From NCBI RefSeq assembly GCF_001570545.1, contig NZ_BBXD01000025.1, forward strand, positions 107,665 through 171,664: a DNA stretch of 64,000 nucleotides. The letters run 5' to 3'. Shown piece by piece: positions 28,681-39,159 of this stretch; position 1 is the first letter of the stretch, and every line of letters begins with the position of its first letter. Below the pieces are notes generated by a model that was not told where the DNA came from, searched no databases, and worked only from the letters and a program-made list of their open reading frames with translations. The stretch comes from Herbidospora mongoliensis (lineage in GTDB: Bacteria > Actinomycetota > Actinomycetes > Streptosporangiales > Streptosporangiaceae). The translations under genes were made by a program, and so were the position numbers.

Positions 28681-29339
28681 TGGACCTGCTGGAGGCCCTC
28701 TACACGACCCGCGCGATGCGCCGGGTCAAGCCCGACCCGATCCCGATGGACGTTCAGCGGCAGATCCTGGACGCCGCCGTCCGCGCCCCCAGCGGCGGCA
28801 ACGCCCAGAGCTGGCGGTTCCTGCTGGTCGACGACCAGTCGATCAAGGATCAGCTGGCCCCGCTCTACCAGGACTCCCTGGGCCGTCTCTACTCCGGCCA
28901 CTACAAGGAGAAGCGCGAGGTCGCCGAGGCCACCGGCGACCAGCGGACCCTCAACGTGCTCAGGTCGTCGCAGCACCTGGCCGACCACTTCGCCGAATAT
29001 CCGCTGCTGCTGTTCGCGTTCACCCGCAACGACGCGAGCGGCGGCTCGATCTACCCGTCGGTCTGGAGCGCCCAGCTCGCCGCCCGTGGCCACGGCGTCG
29101 GCACCGCCCTGACCACGGTTCTGGGCCTCTTCCACGGCCCCGAGGCGATGAAGATCCTCGGCGTGCCCGAGGGCAAGGGCTGGGAACTCGCCTGTACGGT
29201 CACCTTCGGCTACCCCACCGGCAGATGGGGCGTGGCCCCCCGGCGGCCGGTCCACGAGGTGAGCTACCGCAATCAGTGGGGCGAACCGGTCGGCTTCGAA
29301 GCCGACGAACCCCTCTGGAACTACCCGGCCTCGGAGTAG
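28680..29339 (+). CDS. Nitroreductase-family FMN oxidoreductase
   Basis: A protein of 219 residues. The N-terminal signature is LYTTRAMRRVKPDPIP, followed by VRAPSGGNAQSWRFLLV, which contacts FMN. The C-terminal ELACTVTFGYPTGRWG closes the fold. Family members reduce nitro compounds, quinones, enones or flavins with NAD(P)H, usually as dimers. The ATG shares one base with the stop of the racemase-like gene (TGATG), so it is co-translated with it and probably acts in the same catabolic unit. The last 19 nt overlap the converging gene at 29321. Confidence 0.87.
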   Translation: MDLLEALYTTRAMRRVKPDPIPMDVQRQILDAAVRAPSGGNAQSWRFLLVDDQSIKDQLAPLYQDSLGRLYSGHYKEKREVAEATGDQRTLNVLRSSQHLADHFAEYPLLLFAFTRNDASGGSIYPSVWSAQLAARGHGVGTALTTVLGLFHGPEAMKILGVPEGKGWELACTVTFGYPTGRWGVAPRRPVHEVSYRNQWGEPVGFEADEPLWNYPASE

Positions 29340-29782
29340 TTCGACCGGGCCGCGATGTAGAGATCGACACCGGCCTGGTGGTGAACCTCCAGGTCGGTCG
29401 TGAACGACCGCTGGCCGGGGTGCTGCCACAGGTACTGCCAGGCCTCGATCAGCGTCTGGGGCAGCGGGCCGCGCACCTCCAGATGGAGGCTCGGCACCCC
29501 CGGCACCCGGACCGCCACCATACCCTCAGGTAGCCTTGCGGCGGTATGCACCGCAATGCCAACGACCTGGGTATATGCCCCGGTGTGGTCGCTTTCGTAG
29601 TCGGTCAGCACGGCGTAGATGTTCTCGTCGACCCGTCCCGGCACGTGGGCGAAAGCACCCGGAGCGCCCGCGCGCTGCCACAGCGCCGGAAGCAGCGCGC
29701 GATCCGGGTCTCCCTCGGCGTCATTGGTGGTGCGGATGGCATATCCCACGACGAGCAACTCAGGCCGGTCGGCAATGATCAA
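29321..29782 (-). CDS. GyrI-like / AraC effector-binding-domain protein
   Basis: A protein of 153 residues consisting only of the small-molecule-binding fold found in GyrI (SbmC) and at the C-terminus of some AraC and MerR activators. It begins ADRPELLVVGYAIRT, has LPALWQR, IYAVLTDYESD and YTQVVGIAV in the middle and ends VDLYIAAR. No DNA-binding domain is present. Such stand-alone proteins may bind drugs or planar metabolites. The start is TTG at 29782 with AGGGGA 6 nt upstream. The 3' end overlaps the converging nitroreductase gene. Confidence 0.75.
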   Translation of the reverse strand: MIIADRPELLVVGYAIRTTNDAEGDPDRALLPALWQRAGAPGAFAHVPGRVDENIYAVLTDYESDHTGAYTQVVGIAVHTAARLPEGMVAVRVPGVPSLHLEVRGPLPQTLIEAWQYLWQHPGQRSFTTDLEVHHQAGVDLYIAARSNYSEAG

Positions 29783-29817
29783 GATCGTTCCCCTCGACGA
29801 ATGGTGATCAGCCGTAA

Positions 29818-31287
<1,470 letters not shown>

Positions 31288-31363
31288 CCCCGTTCGAGTG
31301 ATGGGGCGGGCCGTGCGGGTAGAGGGCGGGTCTTCCACCAAGCGATCCGAGGAGAAGGCCCTG

Positions 31364-32008
31364 ATGTACGAAACGCCCACGCACGGCCCGGCCATGCATC
31401 TGGCGGACCGGCGCCTGCTCGTCAGCTTCGACCGCTACACCGCCGCGCAGAAGACCGTCGACACGCTGTCGGACGCCGGTTTCCCGGTCCAGGAGATCGC
31501 CATCGTCGGCACCGACCTCCGCATGGAGGAGAAGGTCACCGGCCGCCTCACCAACGGCCGCGCGGCCTTAACCGGGGCCGTCAGCGGCGGGGTCTTCGGC
31601 CTCGTCGTCGGCCTGTTCCTGGGCCTGTTCACGACCACCACGACCTCGTTCGTGGCGCTGGTCCTCTGGTCGATCCTGTGGGGCGCCGTCGCGGGCGCGG
31701 CGTTCGGCTTCACCAGCCACATGTTCCAGGGCGGCGTCCGCGACTTCACCAGCCGCAACTCGATCGTGGCCGGCCGCTACGACGTCCTGGTGACCGCCGG
31801 CTTCTGGGAGCGGGCCCAGACCATCGTCCAGGGCGGCCTCGCCCCCGCGGAGACGGTCGTCGTCCCCCGCCCCCCGAGCGCCGGCACCATGCCCCCCGCG
31901 ACCTCGGACGGCATGCCCCCCGCCACCTCTGACGGCATGACGGCCGAGCACGAGATCCCGGCCCAGCGCCGCGCCGAGGAATCGGACGCGAGCACGAAGC
32001 GCAGTTGA
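31364..32008 (+). CDS. Membrane-associated protein with general-stress-17M-like domain
   Basis: A protein of 214 residues. The N-terminal ~50 residues (LLVSFDRYTAAQKTVDTLSDAGFPVQEIAIVGTDL) match the general stress protein 17M/YflT-like domain. Two glycine-rich membrane segments follow (GAVSGGVFGLVVGLFLGLF and FVALVLWSILWGAVAGAAFG), then a second half-domain (YDVLVTAG). The tail is hydrophilic with a 24-bp direct repeat encoding MPPATSDG. The ATG at 31364 is preceded by GGAGAAGG. The domain layout resembles the DUF1269 protein at 46383. A stress role is inferred from the family name only. Confidence 0.72.
   Translation: MYETPTHGPAMHLADRRLLVSFDRYTAAQKTVDTLSDAGFPVQEIAIVGTDLRMEEKVTGRLTNGRAALTGAVSGGVFGLVVGLFLGLFTTTTTSFVALVLWSILWGAVAGAAFGFTSHMFQGGVRDFTSRNSIVAGRYDVLVTAGFWERAQTIVQGGLAPAETVVVPRPPSAGTMPPATSDGMPPATSDGMTAEHEIPAQRRAEESDASTKRS
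31889..31936. repeat. 24-bp tandem duplication
   Basis: Two direct 24-bp copies in frame encode MPPATSDG twice near the 3' end of the stress-type gene, with 2 mismatches. Confidence 0.8.
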
Positions 32009-32024
32009 GCCTTCGCTAGGGCGG

Positions 32025-32313
32025 TGTCCCGAAATTTCGTGACCTGAGAGTCTGCGAGATGGACGCGGGATGCCGCCTACCTGGCGATCCAGACGGCCAG
32101 GGGACAACGAGAACGCGGGGATGCGCGTGATGTCGTACCGGAAATATCGCGATCTGTCCTCCGCCCGACACTGACCGGCCTTCTTCTGAGAAGTCCGGCA
32201 CCCGAGGCGCCGACAATCCGATGCGGGCTGCTACGCGGTGGCGTAGCGGAAATATCGTGACTCGATCCTCGCCGGGTGCCGACCGACCTCGTACCGGATA
32301 TTTCTTGATCTGA
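32025..32313. repeat. Four degenerate intergenic repeats of about 22 bp
   Basis: Copies occur at about 32025-32046, 32134-32156, 32242-32264 and 32290-32313. The shared form is CGTACCGGAAATATCGTGA plus TCTG, with variants at single positions. All four point the same way. Spacing between the cores is about 110, 108 and 48 bp. The 530-bp region has no convincing gene. The A/T core is near-palindromic (GAAATTTC, GAAATATC). Confidence 0.65.
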
Positions 32314-32538
32314 GCTGCCTGCGGACGCGGCGGCGAGAGGGCTCAGGCCGGATGTCCGCGCATGTCATCGTGCCTTTGGCCGCGAGGCGGCGACACGACC
32401 GGCGAGGTGTGCGGAGGGACCGGTAGAGTCGTGCGGTCCGGCCCGCAGAGGGGTCGGCGGCCGGTCGGGGGCGGCGCGTCGCTTCGGCCGGTGTGTCCGG
32501 GCGTCAGAACGACGCGCCATGAAACAAGGAGACCCACC

Positions 32539-32913
32539 GTGGCACTCGAGAAGCCCGAGATCGACTTTCCCGAGGGGAACCCGCCCGCCGACCTTCAGAT
32601 CGTCGACCTCACTGTCGGCGACGGCGAGGAGGCCAAGCCGGGGCACAGCGTGAGTGTGCACTACGTCGGCGTCGCGTTCTCCACCGGCGAGGAGTTCGAC
32701 GCCTCGTGGAACCGCGGCGACGCGTTCCAGTTCCCGCTCGGCGGCGGCCGGGTCATCGCCGGCTGGGACCAGGGCGTGGCCGGCATGAGGGTCGGCGGAC
32801 GCCGCCGCCTCACGATCCCGCCGCACCTGGGCTACGGCAACAGGGGCGCCGGCGCCGCCATCAAGCCCGGCGAGACCCTGATCTTCGTCGTCGACCTGCT
32901 CGGCGTGAGCTGA
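32539..32913 (+). CDS. FKBP-type peptidyl-prolyl cis-trans isomerase
   Basis: A protein of 124 residues, a single minimal FKBP domain. Recognisable parts are [47 protein letters not shown], the [17 protein letters not shown] flap and [12 protein letters not shown]. It speeds proline isomerisation in protein folding and would bind FK506-type macrolides. There is no signal sequence, so it is cytoplasmic. GTG 32539 is preceded by AAGGAG at 8 nt. The longer open frame upstream lacks family similarity. It precedes the DNA ligase gene by 82 bp. Confidence 0.93.
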   Translation: MALEKPEIDFPEGNPPADLQIVDLTVGDGEEAKPGHSVSVHYVGVAFSTGEEFDASWNRGDAFQFPLGGGRVIAGWDQGVAGMRVGGRRRLTIPPHLGYGNRGAGAAIKPGETLIFVVDLLGVS

Positions 32914-32995
32914 CGTTCGCCTGATTGTCACGGCCCGGTCCCCGCGAGGCGGCCGGGCCGTGGCATTGGAAGGGCTGGTACGGCAGGATTACGGT

Positions 32996-34516
32996 GTGTT
33001 GCTGATTGATCTTGCCAGGACCTCCGCGGCCGTCGCCGCCGACTCGGCCCGGCTGGCGAAAATCCGCCATCTGGCGGAACTGCTCGCCCGGGTGGGCCCG
33101 GAGGAGGCCGAGATCGCCATCGCCTACCTGTCGGGCGAACTCCCCCAGCGCCAGATCGGCGTCGGCTGGCGCTCCCTCCAGGAGCTCCCCGAACCCCGCC
33201 TGGCCGCGACCGCCACCCTCACCCAGATCGACGCCTACCTCGAACGCATCAAAGCCCAGTCGGGCCCCGGCTCGCAGACCGCCCGCCGCACCCTCGTCAC
33301 CGAGCTGTTCGGCGCCGCGACCCGCCAGGAACAGACCTTCCTGAGCCGCCTCCTGACCGGCGAACTCCGCCAGGGCGCCCTCGACGGCGTCATGATCGAA
33401 GCCATCGCCAAAGCGGCGGACGTCCCGTCGGCGGAGGTACGCCGCGCGCTCATGCTCCGGGGCTGGCTGCCCGCCGTGGGCGCGGCCGCCCTGGCCGGAG
33501 GCGTGACGGCCCTGCGCGACTTCCACCTGGAGGTCGGGCGCCCGGTCGCCCCGATGCTGGCCCAGAGCGCGCCCACGGTGACCGCGGCCCTGGAGAAGAT
33601 CGGCGGCCCCGCTGCGATCGAGTGGAAGCTCGACGGGATCCGCATCCAGGCGCACCGTTCGGGCGACGACATTCGGGTGTTCACCAGGACCCTCGAAGAC
33701 ATCACCGCGCAGGTGCCCGAACTGGTCGAGGCCGTCCGCGGCCTGACCGCGACGGACATCGTCCTCGACGGCGAGGTCATCGCCCTGCGCGAGGACGCCA
33801 GCCCCCTGCCGTTCCAGGTCACGGCGAGCCGCGTGGCGACCAAGATCGGGCCACGCGAGGTCCCGCTGAGCGTCTTCTTCTTCGACGCCCTCCGCGTGGA
33901 CGGCACCGACCTGCTCGACCTCCCCGACGCCGACCGCCACGCCGCCCTCACCGCGGCGGTCCCTTCTACGCTGATCACTCCCCGAGTGGTCACCGAGGAC
34001 GCGGAGGAGGGCGAGGAGTTCTTCGCCGAGGCGGTCCGCGCCGGTCACGAGGGCGTGGTGGTCAAGGCGCCGTCGACGGTGTACGCGGCCGGGCGGCGCG
34101 GGGCCGGTTGGATCAAGGTCAAGCCCCGGCACACGCTCGACCTGGTGGTTTTGGCCGCGGAGTGGGGTCACGGGCGGCGCGAGGGAAAGCTCTCCAACCT
34201 GCACCTTGGGGCGTACGACCCCGAGACGGGCGGCTTCGTCATGCTCGGCAAGACCTTCAAGGGTCTGACCGACGCACTGCTGGCCTGGCAGACGGAGCGT
34301 TTTCTGGAACTCGCCGACGGACCCACCACGGAGTGGACTGTCCCGCTCAAGCCCGAACTGGTCGTGGAAATCGCCTTCGACGGCGTGCAGCGATCGACGC
34401 GGTACGAGGGGGGCATGGCGCTGAGGTTCGCCCGCGTGCTGCGCTACCGCCCGGACAAACGCGCCGAAAACGCCGACCCCGTGTCAGCGGTCCGTGCCCT
34501 GCTGCCCCCGGCCTGA
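32996..34516 (+). CDS. ligB: ATP-dependent DNA ligase
   Basis: A protein of 506 residues, matching mycobacterial LigB (about 507). The N-terminal DNA-binding domain is followed by the nucleotidyltransferase domain. The adenylated lysine is K211 in [10 protein letters not shown]. Motif III is in LSVFFFDAL, motif IV in [10 protein letters not shown], and motif V in [19 protein letters not shown]-terminal OB domain completes the enzyme. It seals nicks with ATP, separate from the essential NAD-dependent LigA. GTG 32996 is chosen because AGGA lies 7 nt upstream and homologues start (M/V)LLxD. Confidence 0.93.
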   Translation: MLLIDLARTSAAVAADSARLAKIRHLAELLARVGPEEAEIAIAYLSGELPQRQIGVGWRSLQELPEPRLAATATLTQIDAYLERIKAQSGPGSQTARRTLVTELFGAATRQEQTFLSRLLTGELRQGALDGVMIEAIAKAADVPSAEVRRALMLRGWLPAVGAAALAGGVTALRDFHLEVGRPVAPMLAQSAPTVTAALEKIGGPAAIEWKLDGIRIQAHRSGDDIRVFTRTLEDITAQVPELVEAVRGLTATDIVLDGEVIALREDASPLPFQVTASRVATKIGPREVPLSVFFFDALRVDGTDLLDLPDADRHAALTAAVPSTLITPRVVTEDAEEGEEFFAEAVRAGHEGVVVKAPSTVYAAGRRGAGWIKVKPRHTLDLVVLAAEWGHGRREGKLSNLHLGAYDPETGGFVMLGKTFKGLTDALLAWQTERFLELADGPTTEWTVPLKPELVVEIAFDGVQRSTRYEGGMALRFARVLRYRPDKRAENADPVSAVRALLPPA

Positions 34517-34667
34517 CCGGCCTTCCCGGTCATGCCTTCTCGTTGCCGGGCGAGGCGGGCGCGGCCGGTTGGCGCCGGCTGCGGGGCGCGGCGGAGATGG
34601 CGGGCGGTGTCGGAGTAGGCGGAGCCGTAACGAAGGAAGAAGTCGTTTCTCTGATGGACGAGTCGGG

Positions 34668-35255
34668 TTACTTGATCAAGCGGACCGTCAGCGGGTAGCG
34701 GAACTCGCCGTCGACCAGGGCCGATGCTCCGCCGACGATGGACAGGACGATGCCCAGGACCCAGAACAGCGGCACCAGCACGATGCCCACGATCGTGAAC
34801 GGGAGCAGGATCGTGGCGCCGAAGACGGTCAGGTGGAAGTTGAGTGCCTCCATGGCCTGGCGGCGGACGTAGGGCGAGGTGCGGCCGGCCGTGAGGAGCA
34901 TGATGAGCGGGCCGACGACGAACAGGCCGGTCAGGGTGATCAGGTGGGCGGCGGCGCCCGCCACGCGATCGGTCGCGTCGACGGCGCGGGCCGGTTCGTC
35001 GTGGGGCTTCGGGTAGGACATGGCCGTGGGGACGCGGTTGTAGAGGTCGGCCATGATGGGCATCAGGTCGGCGTGGGTCTGTGCGGTCATCGCGTGGTCG
35101 AGCCGGAGGTCCATCTCGTCTTTATCAAGGCGGCCCTCGGCGTAGGCCGCTTTGACGTGTTCGACGACCTGGTCGCGATCGGCGTCGCTGACGCGGAGCT
35201 GGGCCGGCGGTACGGGTCCGCGGCCCGGCATTGCAGGTGAGAACGACGCCGCCAT
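34668..35255 (-). CDS. DUF1707 / DUF4870 membrane protein
   Basis: A protein of 195 residues. The N-terminal DUF1707 domain (LRVSDADRDQVVEHVKAAYAEGRLD to HADL) is a short SHOCT-like actinobacterial module of unknown function. The C-terminal half carries two or three membrane segments with the DUF4870 pattern (AHLITLTGLFVVGPLIMLL, RRQAMEALNFHLT, IVGIVLVPLFWVLGIVLSIVGG). It is probably a small inner-membrane protein. The ATG at 35255 has GGAGAAGG upstream. It is divergent from the small gene at 35412. Confidence 0.83.
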   Translation of the reverse strand: MAASFSPAMPGRGPVPPAQLRVSDADRDQVVEHVKAAYAEGRLDKDEMDLRLDHAMTAQTHADLMPIMADLYNRVPTAMSYPKPHDEPARAVDATDRVAGAAAHLITLTGLFVVGPLIMLLTAGRTSPYVRRQAMEALNFHLTVFGATILLPFTIVGIVLVPLFWVLGIVLSIVGGASALVDGEFRYPLTVRLIK

Positions 35256-35411
35256 GAAACCCTGCCTTCTCCAAAGAAATGTGTCTTTTCGAGTCTGCCT
35301 CTTCCCATCCTGTCCGACACCATGACACAGAAGAATCGGGGATGACCCCGACCCGCCCCGGAGATGTGTCGGAGGGACGCGCGATGCCCGATCGGACGGT
35401 ATACAAGGGGT

Positions 35412-35753
35412 ATGAGATGGCGTGACCGCTACGGACTCCGTCGTAACCGAGGTCCGAAAGTGCAGCGTTTCGACCGAGAAGCGACCGATCAGGACATCGA
35501 GGCCCTGATCGAGTTCGCGAAGACCCGCGTCGGCGTGGAGTTCTACGTCGAGCCGGAGACCTTCGCCACCGACACCACCGCCGTCGCGGTCGCCCACGAC
35601 GGGGAATGGACGCGGCGCCGGGTCGGCTCCCCCGCGGTCATCAGAAAGGTGGCCCACAACCTGCGGCTTCCCGTGTATGACGTGCAACTGACGGGATATC
35701 CGGCCCGAATGCGCGCCTACAACGAACGCCGCCGCCAGGCGGACGAGGTCTGA
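35412..35753 (+). CDS. Small conserved hypothetical protein
   Basis: A protein of 113 residues. The start is strongly basic (RWRDRYGLRRNRGPKVQRF), then a compact alpha/beta segment (DIEALIEFAKTRVGVEFYVEPETF, VAVAHDGEWTRRRVGS, LPVYDVQLTGYPARMRAYN) as in many unnamed actinobacterial proteins. No catalytic or membrane motif is seen. ATG 35412 follows AAGGGG at 1 nt and TATACA at 7 nt, so a leaderless start is possible. An in-frame start further up at 35364 is less likely. The function is unknown. Confidence 0.65.
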   Translation: MRWRDRYGLRRNRGPKVQRFDREATDQDIEALIEFAKTRVGVEFYVEPETFATDTTAVAVAHDGEWTRRRVGSPAVIRKVAHNLRLPVYDVQLTGYPARMRAYNERRRQADEV

Positions 35754-35958
35754 ACCGGGTTCGCCACCGTCGACGGAGGCAGACCCGGTTTTCCTTTTCC
35801 CGCCGAACCCCGGGCCCCGGATTTCCGCCGAGCCCGCAGCAGGGTGAATGCGCGTCCCCCTGTCGATTCGGCCGCGAGACACGCGCCGGTGCCCTTGTCG
35901 ATGCGGCACCGAAGTCGGCCGCGAGTCACGCGCCAGCCCTCACGCTCGAACGGCCGCC

Positions 35959-37002
35959 TCATCGATGCGGCACCAGGTCAGGGTCGGTGATTCGCTGCAG
36001 GATCGGGGTGAACCAGCTCATCAGCGGCGGTCCCATCTCACGGTCGAGCTGTTCTGGTGTCGGCATGCGGTCGCCGACGTCTTGCGGGGTCAGCAGTCGG
36101 GCGATGGCCTCCGTCAGGATCAATGCCATCGTGTAGCGCGGTTCGGCCTTCAGCGCCCGGTCGAGTGCCATCGAGGCGAGTGCGCAGTCGCCCATCCGCC
36201 AGGCCGAGGCCGCGAGCAGTGACGCCGCCGGGGTGACCAGGTGCGGGGACAACCGGCGGGTCAGGTCGCGCCACAGCGTCATGTGGGCGGGGCGGTCGTC
36301 GATGAGGGTCCAGGCCTCGTCGCGGACCCGGATCATCCACAGCGCCAGGCCGAGCCGGGCGGCGTCGTCGTCGGACAACCGGACGCCGCGTTCGTAGGAC
36401 TCGACGGCCGACCGCACGCGGGCGATGCCGTCGGCCAGGTAGGCGGCCGGATCGGCCTTCTCCACCCAGCCCCACACCTCTCGTTCGGCCTGTTCGGTCG
36501 CGCGGTTCATCGCCTCGCGGGCGGGGCCGATCGCGGGCGCGACGGTGCGTTCCATCGCCTCGCGGTCCGGGAGGGCGACCATGCCTCGGACGACCGCCTC
36601 GGCCGCGACCGGGTGGGCCTCGGCGTCGTAGTGGACGCCGTCGGGGGGACACGGGCGCAGGTGGGACCAGTAGCGGCCGTCGTGGGCGCGTAACGCGTCG
36701 TGGACGCCGATGCCGGTCGTCGACAGGAAGCGCACGGCGTCGTCCAGGGCGGGCGCGGTCAGGGTCGCCGGGCCGAAGGCGGCCAGGATGGTCGCGTCGG
36801 CCTTCTCGCGGGCGAGCAACGGCAGCAGGTCGTCGAGGGCACCGGGAGGTAGCGGGAGATCCCAGCGTGTCGCGACGCGGACCGCGACGTATTCCAGGCC
36901 GATGACGACGAGACTGTCGGCGGGGTGGAAGCCGAGCAGGTAGGGAATGGCCGCCAGGATGTCGGCCGGGGACGACAGGCGGAGCCGGTGATCGATGGGC
37001 AT
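35959..37002 (-). CDS. DUF4192 domain protein
   Basis: A protein of about 347 residues with the family's N-terminal signature LRLSSPADILAAIPYLLGFHPADSLVVIGL. A Rossmann-like part follows, then a C-terminal tetratricopeptide-like helical region (ASAWRMGDCALASMALDRALKAEPRYTMA). The family is restricted to actinobacteria and has no assigned function. ATG 37002 fits the family start and a TATTTT -10-like hexamer lies about 30 nt upstream of it. An in-frame ATG at 37044 is the alternative. It is divergent from the DUF4326 gene. Confidence 0.8.
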   Translation of the reverse strand: MPIDHRLRLSSPADILAAIPYLLGFHPADSLVVIGLEYVAVRVATRWDLPLPPGALDDLLPLLAREKADATILAAFGPATLTAPALDDAVRFLSTTGIGVHDALRAHDGRYWSHLRPCPPDGVHYDAEAHPVAAEAVVRGMVALPDREAMERTVAPAIGPAREAMNRATEQAEREVWGWVEKADPAAYLADGIARVRSAVESYERGVRLSDDDAARLGLALWMIRVRDEAWTLIDDRPAHMTLWRDLTRRLSPHLVTPAASLLAASAWRMGDCALASMALDRALKAEPRYTMALILTEAIARLLTPQDVGDRMPTPEQLDREMGPPLMSWFTPILQRITDPDLVPHR

Positions 37003-37144
37003 GGGGGCGATCGTGGTGGCGTACGGAAAATAGGAAACGGACATCGTTGCGGTTGTGGAAAACCGCGTTCGCTATGGGCATAGCTCTGGAAACCGCAAAT
37101 GGAACCGCGCGGCATGGGACGGTTGTGCGTCGAGGGGAGCAGCG

Positions 37145-37927
37145 TTGACGGGCATGCGAGACGTTCCGGTCACCGATGAATGGTCCGGCCACGAGCGGGC
37201 CCGGCTCGAGAGCCTGCTGGCCGGAGAAACGGTCATCGTCAGCATGAACCGCCGCAGAGGTCACCCGAACCTGATCGCGTGGGCGCGCACCGAGGGCCTG
37301 TACGTCCGCATCGACACCCGCAGCGAGTGGGCCAACCCCCACGAGAAGGACGACGCGCTGCGCGGCGAGCAGCTACGCCGCTACGAGTCCTACCTGATCG
37401 GGCGGCCCGAGCTGCTGGAACGTGTGCCCGAACTGCGCGGCAAGGTGCTCGGATGCTGGTGCGTCCCGGGGCCGTGCCACGGGCAGGTGCTCAAACGGCT
37501 CGCCGGTGGCGTGGTGGCCCGGCCCGCGCTGTCGCGGGACGAACAAGCCACACTCCTGGAGGCCGAAGCGGAGATCGAGGCAGCCGGGACCGGCGGGCTC
37601 GGCCGGACCGGTCAGGCCCTCACCCGCATCCGTGACCTGCGGCTCTACCGGGCTTCCTACGCCGGGTTCGACGACTACTGCCGGCAGCGCTGGGGCTTCA
37701 CCCGTCACCACGCCAACCGGCAGATCGCGACCGCCGGGCTGATGGCCAATCTTGGACGCAAGCCGGAGCCCCGGCTGTCTGCCGTCCGCGACCTGATGGG
37801 CGAACTCGACGGCGAGCCCACCCCCGAGGCGATCCGCCGCTGGATCGGCCTGATCGACGACGGGATCGCGGAGCTACAGGCGGTGCGGCGGCGGCTGGAA
37901 GGCCGGCTGCCCCGGCCCCTGAACTAG
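37145..37927 (+). CDS. DUF4326 domain protein with C-terminal plasmid/phage-regulator-like helix region
   Basis: A protein of about 260 residues. Residues ~20-115 form a DUF4326 domain (LYVRIDTRSEWANPHEKDD, LRGKVLGCWCVPGPCHGQVLKRLAGG); its CWC and CHG residues could bind metal. The C-terminal half carries IRDLRLYRASYAGFDDYCRQRWGFTRHHANRQI, a segment I know from plasmid and phage-type regulators, where it precedes DNA contacts. The fusion of the two is unusual. TTG 37145 is preferred, with GGGGAG 5 nt upstream; ATG 37154 is possible. The last 54 nt overlap the converging EI24 gene. Function is unknown. Confidence 0.68.
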   Translation: MTGMRDVPVTDEWSGHERARLESLLAGETVIVSMNRRRGHPNLIAWARTEGLYVRIDTRSEWANPHEKDDALRGEQLRRYESYLIGRPELLERVPELRGKVLGCWCVPGPCHGQVLKRLAGGVVARPALSRDEQATLLEAEAEIEAAGTGGLGRTGQALTRIRDLRLYRASYAGFDDYCRQRWGFTRHHANRQIATAGLMANLGRKPEPRLSAVRDLMGELDGEPTPEAIRRWIGLIDDGIAELQAVRRRLEGRLPRPLN

Positions 37928-38680
37928 CATCCGGTCGCGCACCATCATCGCGGCCCCCGCGACGGCGCACGGCATCGCCACGATCGCCACGAACGGGACG
38001 AGGAACGTCACGAAGACGGCCGTCCCGAACCCGAGCGTCATCCCGCGATTCGCCTTCAACACGGCGAAGCGGTATTTCCGGCGGATCCCCCGGCGTTCCA
38101 TGGCCAGTGCGGTGAGCTCGACGGTCAGGAAATATCCGGACACGAGCGCGCCGATGACCGGGACGACCGTCTGCCCGACGACCGGGATGAATCCGAGGAC
38201 GAACAACGGAATCGTGAACAGCAGGACATAGCAGAGCGTGATCAGGCTGTCCTTGATCGACCGCAGGATGCTGAACAGGAGCGGCGTGTCGTCGTGGTGC
38301 ACGGGCCCGCCGAGACTCTCCTCGACCTGCTCGGAGACCTTCTCGTAGAACGGCTCCCCGATCGCCAGCGAGACGGCCGTGAACAGCACGATCGAGAGCG
38401 CGACCCCGACGATGACGAGCAGGACCCCGACGAGGGTACGGAAGGCCTCCCGCCACCCCCAGCTGTCGGCGAACGGCGTCATCCAGGCGGCGATCTCACC
38501 GGCGTTGGTGCCGAGCAGCACCAACAGGCCCGCGAACAGCGCGAACGCGATCAACGCCGGGATCAACCCGAAAAGCCACCAGCGGGGATGCCGGGCCATC
38601 CACCCGATCCCCCGCAAATAGCACCTGACACCATCGAAGAACCCACCGGCCTGCTGACGCACGGGCCCACCACCGACCAT
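37874..38680 (-). CDS. EI24 (CysZ-like) domain membrane protein
   Basis: A protein of 268 residues with about six hydrophobic segments (WWLFGLIPALIAFALFAGLLVLL, FRTLVGVLLVIVGVALSIVLFTAVSL, LITLCYVLLFTIPLFVLGFI, a third pair at the end). EI24/CysZ family features are the motif SLAIGEPFYEKVSEQVE and the PVVGQTVVPVIGALVSGYFLTVELTALAMERRG region. CysZ transports sulfate in enteric bacteria, but the actinobacterial members are uncharacterised. ATG 38680 has TAGCCT 7 nt upstream (leaderless pattern). The 3' end overlaps the converging DUF4326 gene by 54 nt. Confidence 0.82.
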   Translation of the reverse strand: MVGGGPVRQQAGGFFDGVRCYLRGIGWMARHPRWWLFGLIPALIAFALFAGLLVLLGTNAGEIAAWMTPFADSWGWREAFRTLVGVLLVIVGVALSIVLFTAVSLAIGEPFYEKVSEQVEESLGGPVHHDDTPLLFSILRSIKDSLITLCYVLLFTIPLFVLGFIPVVGQTVVPVIGALVSGYFLTVELTALAMERRGIRRKYRFAVLKANRGMTLGFGTAVFVTFLVPFVAIVAMPCAVAGAAMMVRDRMLVQGPGQPAFQPPPHRL

Positions 38681-38787
38681 GAGGGCGAGGCTAGCGAATC
38701 CCCGCCCCACCCGCGATCTGCAGAGTTGTACCGTTACGCGAATCCCAGTTCGCAATCACGCGGCTACTTTGAGTAAAGTCCCGGTCC

Positions 38788-39159
38788 GTGCGTAGAGGGG
38801 AGCTGTACGGATTCTAGATCGAGCCCGAGGTCCGGGCCTGGCTGACGGCGCTCAGCGACGGCGACTACAAGCGCGTCGACGAGGTGGCGGGCCTCCTCGC
38901 AGAGGGAGGCACTTCGCTGGGAAGCCCGTGGTCGGATCATCTGGAAGGCCCGGTCTGGGAACTCCGCATCCGTCTTCATGGGATGGCGATCCGGGTAACG
39001 TACTGGTGTACTGCGGACGGGAGGCTCGTGCTTCTCACCGTCTTCCGCAAGACCAGACAGCACGACCAACGTGAGATCGACCGGGCGGTGCGGGCGCAGA
39101 AGCTCTGCGAGCGCGACCACCACGGACGCGCCGTCGAGATCTTCGAAAGGCAGGTGTGA
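38788..39159 (+). pseudogene. RelE/HigB-type toxin gene with an in-frame amber codon
   Basis: From residue 1 of the frame the sequence reads VRRGELYGF, then TAG at 38815-38817, then IEPEVRAWLTALSDGD and a complete toxin body (ELRIRLHGMAIRVTYW, LVLLTVFRKTRQ, EIDRAVRAQK). Homologues I recall begin a few residues before I-E-P-E-V, so the stop falls within or just before the natural N-terminus and no good start lies between it and GTG 38884. Either the toxin is inactivated (for example Trp to stop), or a shortened 91-residue form starts at GTG 38884, or an unusual start is used. GAGGGGAG at 38795-38802 would serve a start near 38810. The antitoxin gene follows with 1-nt overlap. Confidence 0.6.

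Noticed and set aside
32025..32313. CRISPR array in the intergenic repeats
   Set aside because: Only four degenerate copies with unequal long gaps and no cas genes.
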